Below, one piece after another: positions 25,111-33,348 of a DNA stretch of 64,000 nt (position 1 is the first letter of the stretch; each line of letters opens with the position of its first letter). Origin of the DNA: Nitrobacter sp047149785 (GTDB taxonomy: Bacteria; Pseudomonadota; Alphaproteobacteria; Rhizobiales; Xanthobacteraceae). The translations under genes and the position numbers were made by a program. The notes beneath the pieces are model-generated. The model was given only the letters and a program-made list of their open reading frames with translations. It did not search any database and was not told the DNA's origin. The DNA is taken from NCBI RefSeq assembly GCF_047149785.1, contig NZ_BAAGBE010000001.1:3472001-3536000 (forward strand). Reading direction: 5' to 3'.

Positions 25111-25583
25111 ATGCTCGCCCCATGAACGCGCCGCCGCAGGCCGAACAGCTCGACGGTATCATCCGCGACGGCAAGCATCACATGCGGATTCGCGTGTATT
25201 ACGAGGACACCGATTTTACCGGTCGCGTCTATCACGCCAATTATCTGCGCTTCATGGAGCGCGGGCGCAGCAACTACCTGCGCCTGCTCGGCGCCGATCA
25301 ACGCGCGCTGTTCGACGAGGCCGAAAGCGAAGCGCCGGGCTTTGCGTTCGTGGTGCGCTCGATGCAACTCGATTTCATCAAGCCCGCGCATATGGACGAG
25401 GTGCTCGACATCGTGACCCGGCCGCTGGAGGTTCGCGGCGCCTCGATCACCTTGCATCAGGAGGTGCGGCGCGGCGACGTGCTGCTGCTGGATGCGAAGG
25501 TGAAGGTGGCGTTCGTTTCCGGCGGGCAGGCGAGGCCGATACCGAAGCCGCTGCGCCTGGCGATGAAGGCGGATCAAGTCTGA
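25107..25583 (+). CDS. ybgC: Tol-Pal system-associated acyl-CoA thioesterase YbgC
   Basis: The 158-residue hotdog-fold protein carries the family active-site block YYEDTDFTGRVYHANYLRFM, with the conserved Asp and HxN, then ERGRSNYLRLLG. YbgC is an acyl-CoA thioesterase encoded next to tol-pal genes in many Gram-negatives and linked to phospholipid metabolism. Here four genes (VOC, GST, TetR, DUF2852) separate it from tolQ. It overlaps ruvB by 4 bp (ATGA). Confidence 0.9.
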   Translation: MNARPMNAPPQAEQLDGIIRDGKHHMRIRVYYEDTDFTGRVYHANYLRFMERGRSNYLRLLGADQRALFDEAESEAPGFAFVVRSMQLDFIKPAHMDEVLDIVTRPLEVRGASITLHQEVRRGDVLLLDAKVKVAFVSGGQARPIPKPLRLAMKADQV

Positions 25584-25706
25584 TCACCGGCGATCACGTT
25601 CGCAGGATCGCGTGGTCCGCGGCGCGATCATGTCTCGCCGGAACCCGCCGGTCGCTGGCGAGTTGCCTCGCATGCATCAGCTTGCATGCAACGATTGGAG
25701 CGCGCC

Positions 25707-26192
25707 ATGCCCAGGATCACCCCCTTCCTTTGGTTCGATACCCAGGCCGAGGAAGCTGCGAAATTCTATGTCTCGGTGTTCGACAATTCGAGGATCGTCG
25801 AAACGACGTATTACGGCGAAGGCAGTTCGAAGCCGGCCGGGACCGTGCTGACCATAGAGTTCGAGCTCGACGGCACCCGCTTCCTGGCGTTGAACGGCGG
25901 ACCGCATTTCCAGTTCAGCGAAGCGACCTCGTTCAGCATCGACTGCAAGTCGCAGGACGAGATCGACTACTACTGGAACAAGCTCACCGCCGGCGGCGGC
26001 GGCCCGCTCAAGGGGGGCTGGCTCAAGGACAGGTTTGGCGTGTCATGGCAGGTGGTGCCCGATATGATGCCGCGCCTGTTGCAGGATCCGGATCGCGCCA
26101 AGGCCAGCCGCGCCATAAAGGCGATGCTGAAGATGAAAAAGATCGTCATTGCCGATATCGAGGCGGCTGCGAACGGAACGGTTAACGCCTGA
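25707..26192 (+). CDS. VOC-family protein (PhnB/glyoxalase-like)
   Basis: The 161-residue protein begins MPRITPFLWFDTQAEEAAKF and contains YVSVFDNSRI, LNGGPHFQFSEATSF and GGPLKGGWLKDRFGVSWQVV, the pattern of PhnB-like vicinal oxygen chelate proteins. These are often annotated as 3-demethylubiquinone methyltransferase-like, but usually have no proven enzyme activity. The start at 25707 has a GGAG site 6 nt upstream; the frame opens 7 codons earlier. No functional link to its neighbours is evident. Confidence 0.82.
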   Translation: MPRITPFLWFDTQAEEAAKFYVSVFDNSRIVETTYYGEGSSKPAGTVLTIEFELDGTRFLALNGGPHFQFSEATSFSIDCKSQDEIDYYWNKLTAGGGGPLKGGWLKDRFGVSWQVVPDMMPRLLQDPDRAKASRAIKAMLKMKKIVIADIEAAANGTVNA

Positions 26193-26248
26193 GGCGGCGC
26201 TGTCCGCATGCATGTCGATCGGCTGATGGAAAGCGATCGGGCGCAGAC

Positions 26249-26362
26249 CTATCTTACATAGAAGATGCAGGCGGCGATCACCAGCAGCGACGTCACCGCC
26301 ATGACATGTGCGAACAGGTGCGCGAGCGCGCCGGAAAACGTCCGCTTTGTTGCATCGGTCAT
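26249..26362 (-). CDS. Small single-helix membrane protein (37 aa)
   Basis: From an ATG preceded by a GGGGGAT Shine-Dalgarno, the frame reads MTDATKRTFSGALAHLFAHV and then a hydrophobic helix ending CIFYVR. The longer open frame upstream looks non-coding. A short basic head plus one membrane helix is typical of small regulatory membrane proteins. The evidence is only the ribosome-binding site and hydrophobicity. Confidence 0.4.
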   Translation of the reverse strand: MTDATKRTFSGALAHLFAHVMAVTSLLVIAACIFYVR

Positions 26363-26824
26363 GATATCCCCGCGATTTGCTTTGGCCGACGGTTTTTGGC
26401 CGGGATGGTTTTGGCATGACTCATCGCGGCGCGAATTGCGCGAGCCAGAATCGGAATCGATGTACGCGGAACGCCCCTTGGAATGCTGCGGCCGCATTTG
26501 TCCCCACGGCCGAAGCAATGATGCGAGCGTGATCAAGCAATGCGGCAGGAATTTGTTTGCGAAGAAACGCGCGCGATGCGCTTGCATCTTGTCTGGCGGC
26601 GCGTGACAGCGTCCGTTGCGCGCCATCGTCTCATCATGCGCGGTGCTGCAAGCGCTCGCTCCTGATGGTCCCGCGCCTTCCCTTCTGCTTATAGAGGATG
26701 TTCACATGGGTCATCCGGGTGAGGATGCCTTCGCTTGCCAGTCGTCAGCCGGTCGGCAATAGGCAATATCCGACAAGATCGATACACGCATGGGCGCCGG
26801 CGCTGCCGCCGCATCAAGGAGACC
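26363..26824. other. Intergenic region before the GST gene
   Basis: No gene is supported here. An 18-codon frame at 26706-26762 has a GAGGA site 7 nt before its ATG but no recognisable product. The GST promoter is probably in the last 150 bp. Confidence 0.4.
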
Positions 26825-27496
26825 ATGATGTCGTTGACGCTCTATCTCCATCCGCTGTCGTCCTATTGCCACAAGGTGCTGATCGGGCTCCATGAGAACG
26901 CGACGCCGTTTACGGCCGCGTCAGTCGATCTCGGCGATCCGGACGAGCGCGCCGTGCTGCTGAAGCTGTGGGGTATCGGCAAGTTTCCGGTGTTGCAGGA
27001 TGCCGCGCGCGGCAAGGTGGTGCCGGAATCCAGCATCATCATCGAATACCTTGATCGGTATTATCCGGGCGCAACGCGGTTCGTGCCGGAGGATTACGAT
27101 GTCGCGCGTGAGGTGCGGCTGAAAGATCGCTTCTATGACCTGCACATCCATAACCACATGCAGAAGGTGGTCGGCGACCGGCTGCGGCCCGCGGGCAGCA
27201 AGGACCCGCAGGGCGTGGAGGATGCAAAGACCCGGATGCGCGCCGCCTACGATATCGCCGAGCGCGAGATGGCATCCCGCCGCTGGGCCGCCGGCGACGA
27301 TTTCTCCATGGCGGATTGCGCGGCCGCGCCGGCGCTGTTCTATGCCGCCAAGGTGCTGCCGTATGCGGACAGCCATCCCCATCTTGCCGCCTACCTGGAG
27401 CGGCTCAAGGCGCGGCCGTCCTATGCCCGCGTGCTGAGGGACGCCGAGCCGTACTTCCATATGTTTCCCCAGGGCGACCAGGCAGAGGGCGCCTGA
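26825..27496 (+). CDS. Glutathione S-transferase family protein
   Basis: The 223-residue protein has a thioredoxin-like N-terminal half (MMSLTLYLHPLSSYCHKVLI, then GKFPVLQD and VPESSIIIEYLDRYY, the glutathione gamma-Glu site) and an all-helical C-terminal half ending YARVLRDAEPYFHMFPQG. It probably conjugates or reduces with glutathione. The ATG at 26825 (or 26828) follows AAGGAGACC, a good ribosome-binding site; the longer frame is not supported. The divergence from known GST classes leaves the substrate open. Confidence 0.87.
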   Translation: MMSLTLYLHPLSSYCHKVLIGLHENATPFTAASVDLGDPDERAVLLKLWGIGKFPVLQDAARGKVVPESSIIIEYLDRYYPGATRFVPEDYDVAREVRLKDRFYDLHIHNHMQKVVGDRLRPAGSKDPQGVEDAKTRMRAAYDIAEREMASRRWAAGDDFSMADCAAAPALFYAAKVLPYADSHPHLAAYLERLKARPSYARVLRDAEPYFHMFPQGDQAEGA

Positions 27497-27603
27497 GAGG
27501 CCGGCTTGCGCGCCGAAAAATTTTTGCGGGGCCGGGCCGGGCGGAAAGATTGGTCGGCCTCCGGGCTGAGCCGAACGAAACCAGTGACGTCCCTCCGCGC
27601 CTC

Positions 27604-27622
27604 ATGTAAACATCATTCACAT
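27604..27622. promoter_or_regulatory. TetR operator copy 1, overlapping its own start codon
   Basis: ATGTAAACATCATTCACAT is an imperfect palindrome matching 15 of 19 positions with the site at 28564-28582. It covers the first two bases of the TetR ATG, so binding would block initiation: autoregulation. Confidence 0.6.
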
Positions 27623-28349
27623 GAGCTGGCGCAAGGACCATCGCCGCCCCGAGCGCGGCTACCATCACGGTAATCTGAAGGAAGCGCTGTTACAGGCGGC
27701 GCTCGGCCTGATCGCGGAGAAGGGACCGGCGGGTTTCACCTTCGCCGATGCCGCGCGGTCGGCCGGCGTCAGCCCGGCGGCTCCCTACCGGCATTTCCGC
27801 GACCGCGACGAATTGCTGGCGAGCATCGCGCAGCGCGGCTTCGAGCAGTTCGAGGCGGTGTTGACGAAAGCCTGGGATGATGGCCGCCCCGACACCGTCA
27901 GCGCGTTCGAGCGCGTCGGCCGTGCCTATCTTGCCTTCGCCCGCAACGAGCCTGCCTATTATTCGGCGATGTTCGAATCGGGCGTGCCGGTCGACGTCAA
28001 TCCGATGCTGTCGGCTGCGAGCGAACGCGCCTTCGCCATCATCCGCGCGGCGGCGGAACGGCTCGCCGCGCTGACGCCGCCGGGCGTCGCCCGGCCGCCG
28101 GCGCTGATGATGGCGCTGCACATCTGGTCGATGTCGCACGGCATTGCCTCGTTGTTCGGCCGCGGCGATGCGGCGCGCCGCAAGCTGCCGATGTCCGCCG
28201 AAGACCTGCTTGAGGCCGGCGTGCTGATTTATCTGCGCGGGCTCGGCTTTCCCGCCGAGCGCAAGCCGCCGAATGAGGCGGCTCGACCTGAACCGCCGCC
28301 GGAACCTGGGCCGCCGCGGGGACCGTGGGGTCACAAATCCGCGACCTGA
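27621..28349 (+). CDS. TetR-family transcriptional regulator
   Basis: The 242-residue protein has a typical TetR DNA-binding head (YHHGNLKEALLQAALGLIAE, then FTFADAARSAGVSPAAPYRH followed by FRDRDELL) and a helical ligand/dimer domain with the WHG/TetR_C-like block MALHIWSMSHGIASLFGRGD. The C-terminal 30 residues are Pro/Arg-rich and probably disordered. Two near-identical 19-bp palindromes, one over its own start and one before the next gene (DUF2852), mark the likely regulon. The inducer is unknown. Confidence 0.88.
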   Translation: MSWRKDHRRPERGYHHGNLKEALLQAALGLIAEKGPAGFTFADAARSAGVSPAAPYRHFRDRDELLASIAQRGFEQFEAVLTKAWDDGRPDTVSAFERVGRAYLAFARNEPAYYSAMFESGVPVDVNPMLSAASERAFAIIRAAAERLAALTPPGVARPPALMMALHIWSMSHGIASLFGRGDAARRKLPMSAEDLLEAGVLIYLRGLGFPAERKPPNEAARPEPPPEPGPPRGPWGHKSAT

Positions 28350-28536
28350 CCGCGCGGGCGCGTCCATTCGGAGGCCGGTCTGATCCGTCGCCGCATGCGT
28401 GATACGGCCAAAATCTTCTGGCGGATCGTCTTTTTACCCCGGGACAGCTCGGAGACCGGACGGCGCCAATGTGATGGGTCGTCACAATCGGGAACCGCGC
28501 GTCCATTAACACCGCTGTTTCCGGGCCATTCCGCGC

Positions 28537-28582
28537 TTGACAAAATCCCTTAATGATCTACTTATGTAAATGTTATTTACAT
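28537..28582 (+). promoter_or_regulatory. Promoter and TetR operator copy 2 before DUF2852
   Basis: A consensus -35 TTGACA lies at 28537-28542. The perfect palindrome ATGTAAATGTTATTTACAT (8-bp arms, 3-bp centre) lies at 28564-28582, where the -10 and transcription start should be. A repressor bound here would exclude polymerase. No good -10 outside the palindrome was found. Confidence 0.65.
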
Positions 28583-28615
28583 TCACGCGGCATGACGCCG
28601 TTCATGGAGAAGGCC

Positions 28616-29113
28616 ATGGCCCAAACCGCTGACTACGACCGTTGGAACGGCCCCAACCACATGCAGGGCCAAGGTTGCTACCCCTATTCCCGCTTCATGA
28701 ACGCGCCGTGGCATCCGCTTCGGATCGTCCTGATCGTGCTGGGTTTCATGGTGTGGTGGCCGATCGGTCTCGCGATTCTCTTCTTCACACTCGGGAGCAG
28801 GAAAATGGGTTGCTGGAGCAACGATCGTTTCGAAAACAAGATGCAGCGGATGCAGTACAAGATGGAGCGGATGCGCGATCACATGGAGCGCAGGGGCTTC
28901 GGCTTCACCGGCTTCGGTGCGCCTTCCAGCGGCAACCGCGCCTTCGACGAGTATCGCATGGAGACGCTGCGGCGGCTCGAGGAGGAGCAAAAGGAATTCA
29001 AGAGTTTCCTGGAGCGGCTGCGCCACGCCAAGGACAAGGAAGAGTTCGATGCCTTCATGGCGCAGCATCGCACCCGTCCGACGCCGTCCAACGATCAGTC
29101 CCAAGGTCAATAA
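28616..29113 (+). CDS. DUF2852 membrane protein
   Basis: The 165-residue protein has one strong membrane helix (about residues 34-58, LRIVLIVLGFMVWWPIGLAI followed by LFFTLG) with a Trp/Pro kink typical of DUF2852. A Met/Arg-rich helical stretch follows (about 70-95), then a charged amphipathic helix (LRRLEEEQKEFKSFLERLRH), and the tail is disordered. The function of the family is not known. The start at 28616 is chosen because GGAGAAGG precedes it and the upstream in-frame ATGs overlap that site or the operator. It follows the TetR gene and has its own TetR operator. A 17-bp hairpin follows the stop. Confidence 0.75.
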   Translation: MAQTADYDRWNGPNHMQGQGCYPYSRFMNAPWHPLRIVLIVLGFMVWWPIGLAILFFTLGSRKMGCWSNDRFENKMQRMQYKMERMRDHMERRGFGFTGFGAPSSGNRAFDEYRMETLRRLEEEQKEFKSFLERLRHAKDKEEFDAFMAQHRTRPTPSNDQSQGQ

Positions 29114-29122
29114 TCGAGACTG

Positions 29123-29159
29123 GGGTCTTTCACCGTTTCACGGAAACGGTGAAAGACCC
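29123..29159. terminator. Perfect 17-bp hairpin after DUF2852
   Basis: GGGTCTTTCACCGTTTC, loop ACG, then the exact reverse complement. The 17-bp stem has no mismatch and no T-run follows, so it may be an mRNA-stabilising or processing hairpin rather than a simple terminator. Confidence 0.7.
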
Positions 29160-29169
29160 GGGTTTCCGA

Positions 29170-29220
29170 TTTGACGCGTTTTCTTCACGCGAACCGGATT
29201 CCACTTCGCTCGAAAACGCC
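29170..29220. repeat. Dispersed repeat, TTTGACGCGTTTTCTTCACG...CGAAAACGCC
   Basis: This is the reverse-orientation copy of the elements at 37727-37848 and 61757-61860, sharing GCGTTTTCGAGCGAAG and GTGAAGAAAACGCGTC cores. Confidence 0.7.
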
Positions 29221-29295
29221 ATGGTAAATCGAGATCGATAACTGCGCGCGGATATCATCGGCTTTGGTGCCGCCACAACGTTCGACGCCGACATC

Positions 29296-29328
29296 ACCGC
29301 CCGCCTGTCCGACAGGCGGGCGGTTTTT
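29296..29328 (+). terminator. Rho-independent terminator
   Basis: ACCGCCCGCCTG / CAGGCGGGCGGT forms a 12-bp GC stem directly followed by TTTTT. It lies 180 bp after DUF2852 and 340 bp before tolQ, so it either ends a long DUF2852 transcript or a short unannotated RNA starting in the gap. Confidence 0.8.
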
Positions 29329-29430
29329 GCGCGCGCACCGAAGCGAGTCCGTTCGCGCCGCGGCTCGCCTCGCAAGGCACAGCGAAACAAAGCGATTTCA
29401 CGGGGGAATATCTTTTTGGTAACCCGGTTT

Positions 29431-29453
29431 TAACCAAGATTAGCGCTTGGTTA
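29431..29453. promoter_or_regulatory. Inverted repeat in the tolQ upstream region
   Basis: TAACCAAG and CTTGGTTA are perfect 8-bp arms 7 bp apart, with a third TTGGTAAC-like half site just upstream (29417). It lies about 210 bp before tolQ and could be a regulator site for the tol operon. The rest of 29454-29665 shows no gene. Confidence 0.4.
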
Positions 29454-29665
29454 CAGTCGTGAAGCCGCGCCGGCAGCCCTCGTTTTGACACGTTGGCGGG
29501 GGATGCAGGACCCGCCTTTGGACGGGCCCTCCATGTGACTCAACGGGGTTTTCGCGTTGGCGCTTTACGCCGCGCGCGATGCATGGCTGCGAAACCGGCG
29601 GCGGAACCGGCGGCGGAGCCGCTCCGGGTCAATAGGGGATATCTTGCGTTGAGAGGACACTGCTC

Positions 29666-30379
29666 ATGAATCCGGCCGACGTGGCGCAGTCCGCCTTGCC
29701 CCTCGCCTCAGCCGACGTGTCGCTGATTACGCTTTTTTTCCACGCTCACTGGATCGTGAAGGCGGTCATGCTGGGCCTTTTGGGCTGCTCGGTGTGGGTC
29801 TGGGCGATCGCGATCGACAAGACGTTTCTCTACGCCCGGACCAAACGCGCGATGGACCGCTTCGAGCAGGCTTTCTGGTCGGGGGAGTCGATCGAGGATC
29901 TGTACCGGACGCTGTCGGCCAAGCCGACGCAGTCGATGGCCGCCTGTTTCGTGGCGGCGATGCGCGAGTGGAAACGCTCTTTCGAAAGCCAGGCGCGTTC
30001 GTTCGCCGGACTTCAGATGCGGATCGAGAAGGTGATGAACGTCTCGATCGCCCGCGAGATCGAACGGCTGGAACGGCGGCTGCTGGTGCTCGCGACGGTC
30101 GGTTCGGCCGGCCCCTTCGTCGGGCTGTTCGGCACCGTGTGGGGCATCATGTCGAGCTTCCAGTCGATCGCCGCGTCGAAGAATACCTCGCTCGCGGTGG
30201 TGGCGCCGGGAATCGCCGAAGCGCTGTTCGCAACGGCGGTCGGCCTTATCGCCGCCATTCCGGCGACTATTTTCTATAATAAGTTCACTTCGGAAGTGAA
30301 TCGTCAGGCTCAGCGGCTTGAGGGTTTCGCCGACGAGTTTTCCGCGATCCTGTCGCGCCAGATCGACGAGAGGACGTGA
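29666..30379 (+). CDS. tolQ: Tol-Pal system proton channel TolQ
   Basis: The 237-residue protein has three membrane helices (about 22-45, 140-162, 178-202) and the TolQ/ExbB pattern LATVGSAGPFVGLFGTVWGI and then VAPGIAEALFATAVGLIAAI. It forms the inner-membrane proton channel with TolR that powers TolA and outer-membrane constriction at division. It heads tolQRAB. Confidence 0.95.
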   Translation: MNPADVAQSALPLASADVSLITLFFHAHWIVKAVMLGLLGCSVWVWAIAIDKTFLYARTKRAMDRFEQAFWSGESIEDLYRTLSAKPTQSMAACFVAAMREWKRSFESQARSFAGLQMRIEKVMNVSIAREIERLERRLLVLATVGSAGPFVGLFGTVWGIMSSFQSIAASKNTSLAVVAPGIAEALFATAVGLIAAIPATIFYNKFTSEVNRQAQRLEGFADEFSAILSRQIDERT

Positions 30380-30410
30380 GGGTCAAAGACATGAAAACGG
30401 AGGGTCGATC

Positions 30411-30866
30411 ATGTCGATGAATCCGGCAGCGGCTTCTTCCGGCGGCGGTGGACGGCGCGGGCGGCGGCGATCCCAGCCGATGGCCGAGATCAACGTTACG
30501 CCGATGGTCGACGTCATGCTGGTGCTTTTGATCATCTTCATGGTGTCGGCGCCGCTCCTGACGGTAGGGGTACCGCTCGATCTGCCGCAAACCCAGGCCA
30601 AGAGCCTCGAGCAGGACAAGACGCCGCTGCAGTTGTCGGTGGACATAAAGGGACGGATCTTCATCAACGACACCGAAGTCACGATGGAGGAACTGATCCC
30701 GAAATTGACGGCGATCACCGAGACGCGCGGCGGCCATGACGAGCGTATTTTCATGCGTGCCGACAAGAAGGCCGACTACGGAACGGTGGCCCGGGTCATG
30801 GGCAAGCTGTCGGGCGCCGGCTTCAAGCGTCTGGCGCTGGTCACCGAGGTGGATCAAGGATCGTAG
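30411..30866 (+). CDS. tolR: Tol-Pal system protein TolR
   Basis: The 151-residue protein has a short Gly/Arg cytoplasmic head, then AEINVTPMVDVMLVLLIIFM, the membrane helix with the functional Asp facing the TolQ channel, and the periplasmic domain ending RLALVTEVDQGS. The start at 30411 follows a GGAGGG site; the in-frame extension back to 30318 overlaps tolQ and is not supported. Confidence 0.95.
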   Translation: MSMNPAAASSGGGGRRGRRRSQPMAEINVTPMVDVMLVLLIIFMVSAPLLTVGVPLDLPQTQAKSLEQDKTPLQLSVDIKGRIFINDTEVTMEELIPKLTAITETRGGHDERIFMRADKKADYGTVARVMGKLSGAGFKRLALVTEVDQGS

Positions 30867-30923
30867 TGGAGTGAGTTTGGCATCCGGTACCCGCGTTGGA
30901 CGTGCGAACTTTGGGGCACTAGC

Positions 30924-31868
30924 TTGAAGCTCAAGGTCGACAAGACACTGGCGGCGTCGATCGCCCTGCACGTCCTCGTGATCGGGTGGGGTCTGGTGTC
31001 GTTTTCGTCGAAGGCCTTGGAGTCGGTGCCGGAGGAATCCCTGCCGGTCGACATCATCTCCGCCGACCAGCTCGCCCATGTGACGGCGGGCATGAAGACC
31101 GGCAAGAAGGAAAACCCGAAACCGCTGGTCGAGAAGGTTGCCGACCCTACGCCGCCGCCGGAGGACACTGTCGGCAAGATCGACGACAAGAAGCCTCCGG
31201 TCGTGACCGAGACCTCGCCGCCACCGGCGCCGAAGCCCATGAAGAAGCCGGTCGAGAAGAAGCCGGATCCGCCCAAGCCCGTCGTCGAGAACAAGCCGAA
31301 GCAGGAACCGAAGCCGATCGAAAAGAAACCCGACCCGCCGAAGGTCGATCCGATCGCGGAGGCGCTGAAGAAGGAAGAAGCCAAGAAGCCCAAGCCGAAG
31401 CAGCAGGCCAAGGCCGCCACGCCCAGGCCCGAAAAGCCGAAGGCCGAGCGAGTCTTCGACGAGTCGAAAATCGCGGCGCTGCTGGACAAGCGCGATCCAA
31501 CGCGCCGTTCGGTCGCCGGCGCCACGCTGAATTCGAACGCCGCGCTCGGCCTTGCCCACGGCAAGTCTGCCGATAATTCCGCGACATGGGGGGCGATGTT
31601 TCGCAGCCAGGTCGAGCGCTGCTGGAAGAAGCCGTACGGTGGCCTAGAGGCGCGAACAACGCAGGCCATCTTTTCGATCAAGCTGAAGCGCGACGGCACG
31701 CTGGAGACGACGCCGGTCGCGGTCAGCAATCCGACCACGCCATACTTCCGTGTCTATCAGGAGAGCGCAATGCGCGCGATCATCGAATGCCAGCCGTACA
31801 ATCTGCCTGCACAGTTTTTCGATGAGTGGAAATTTTTCGAGCCGGTGTTCACCGAGAATCAGACCTAA
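30924..31868 (+). CDS. tolA: Tol-Pal system protein TolA
   Basis: The 314-residue protein has one N-terminal membrane helix (TLAASIALHVLVIGWGLVSF), a long Pro/Lys-rich periplasmic stalk (about residues 55-185, PPPAPKPMKKPVEKKPDPP) and a C-terminal globular domain with SQVERCWKKPYGGL and a late ECQPYNLPAQF block. It bridges TolQR to Pal. The start codon is TTG (30924), with only weak GGGG upstream, which would keep expression low; no better start precedes the helix. Confidence 0.9.
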   Translation: MKLKVDKTLAASIALHVLVIGWGLVSFSSKALESVPEESLPVDIISADQLAHVTAGMKTGKKENPKPLVEKVADPTPPPEDTVGKIDDKKPPVVTETSPPPAPKPMKKPVEKKPDPPKPVVENKPKQEPKPIEKKPDPPKVDPIAEALKKEEAKKPKPKQQAKAATPRPEKPKAERVFDESKIAALLDKRDPTRRSVAGATLNSNAALGLAHGKSADNSATWGAMFRSQVERCWKKPYGGLEARTTQAIFSIKLKRDGTLETTPVAVSNPTTPYFRVYQESAMRAIIECQPYNLPAQFFDEWKFFEPVFTENQT

Positions 31869-31900
31869 CGGTGCAACCGTTTGTGCCCAGGGCGAGTGGA

Positions 31901-33253
31901 ATGACGAAAGACAGCAGGTTTCCGAAAATGCCGATCTATTTCTCGCGCCGCGAACTGATCGCCGGCGGCAGCGCGATCGGATTCGCGCTTGCTGGAGGCC
32001 TCGCTTTCGGGCAGACGCGCGTAGAGGTGCCGGGCGGCGAATATGCGCCAATTCCGATCGCCATTCCGAACTTCGTCGCCGGTTCGCCGTCGGACAGCGA
32101 AGTCGGCGTCGGCGTTGCGCAGGTCATCACCAATAACCTCAAGCGCAGCGGATTGTTCGCGCCGATCGATCAGGCCGCGTATATCGAGAAGATCACCAAT
32201 ATCGACGTGCCGCCGCAGTTCGCCAACTGGAAGGCCATCAACGCGCAGGCGCTGGTGACCGGACGCATGACGCGTCAGGGCGACGGGCGGCTCAAGGCCG
32301 AGTTTCGCCTGTGGGACGTCGCGACCGGCCAGCAGCTTGCGGGCCAGCAATATTTCACCTCGCCCGAATACTGGCGGCGGATCGCGCACATCATCTCGGA
32401 TCAGATCTATGAGCGATTGACCGGCGAAAAGGGCTATTTCGACAGCCGGGTGGTGTTCGTCGACGAGAGCGGGCCGGCGCAGCACCGCATCAAGCGTCTG
32501 GCCCTGATGGATCAGGACGGCGCCAACGTGCGTTATCTCACGCGCGGCGCCGACCTCGTGATCACCCCGCGCTTTTCGCCGTCGACCCAGGAAATCACCT
32601 ACATGGAATTCGGGCAGGGCGATCCGCGGGTCTATCTGTTCAACATCGAGACCGGGCAGCGCGAAATCGTCGGCAACTTTCCCGGCATGTCATTCGCCCC
32701 GCGTTTTGCACCCGATGGCCAACGCATCATCATGAGTCTGCAGCAGGGCGGCAACGCCAACCTGTTCGTGATGGATCTTCGCTCGAAGTCGACGACGCGC
32801 CTGACCGACACGCTGGCCATCGACACCTCGCCGTCCTATTCGCCCGATGGCGGCCGCATCTGTTTCGAGTCGGATCGCGGCGGCAAACCCCAAATCTACA
32901 TCATGGCTGCGACGGGCGGGGCGGCGCAGCGCATCTCCTTTGGCGACGGCACCTATTCGACCCCGGTCTGGTCGCCGCGCGGCGATTATATCGCATTCAC
33001 CAAGCAGGGCGGCGGCGAGTTTTCCATCGGCATCATCAAGCCGGACGGCTCGGGCGAGCGGATCCTGACCTCGGGATTTCACAACGAAGGGCCGACCTTC
33101 GCGCCGAACGGCCGGGTCCTGATGTTCTTTCGCGACCCCGGCGGCAACAGCGGGCCGTCGCTCTATACCATCGACATCTCCGGCCGCAATGAATTGAAGG
33201 AACCCACGCCCGGTTTCGCATCCGATCCGGCATGGTCGCCCCTGCTTTCATAG
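31901..33253 (+). CDS. tolB: Tol-Pal system beta-propeller TolB
   Basis: From the ATG at 31901 the protein has 450 residues: an N-terminal signal, the TolB_N domain (IAIPNFVAGSPSDSEVGVGV then AQVITNNLKRSGLF), and a six-bladed propeller with repeated TRLTDTLAIDTSPSYSPDGG and TYSTPVWSPRGDYIAFTKQG blades. It binds Pal in the periplasm. The signal contains SRRELIAG before a hydrophobic stretch, a twin-arginine-like motif. An alternative start is 31928. Unlike the usual arrangement, pal does not follow directly. Confidence 0.93.
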   Translation: MTKDSRFPKMPIYFSRRELIAGGSAIGFALAGGLAFGQTRVEVPGGEYAPIPIAIPNFVAGSPSDSEVGVGVAQVITNNLKRSGLFAPIDQAAYIEKITNIDVPPQFANWKAINAQALVTGRMTRQGDGRLKAEFRLWDVATGQQLAGQQYFTSPEYWRRIAHIISDQIYERLTGEKGYFDSRVVFVDESGPAQHRIKRLALMDQDGANVRYLTRGADLVITPRFSPSTQEITYMEFGQGDPRVYLFNIETGQREIVGNFPGMSFAPRFAPDGQRIIMSLQQGGNANLFVMDLRSKSTTRLTDTLAIDTSPSYSPDGGRICFESDRGGKPQIYIMAATGGAAQRISFGDGTYSTPVWSPRGDYIAFTKQGGGEFSIGIIKPDGSGERILTSGFHNEGPTFAPNGRVLMFFRDPGGNSGPSLYTIDISGRNELKEPTPGFASDPAWSPLLS

Positions 33254-33348
33254 TCCCGGGCGCGTCGTCCTGCATGCAGCCCCGCAGCCCGGATCGCCAC
33301 ACCGAGTGAATTGACATTGGCGACCCGTTCGGGGGGCGCGTTCGGGGC

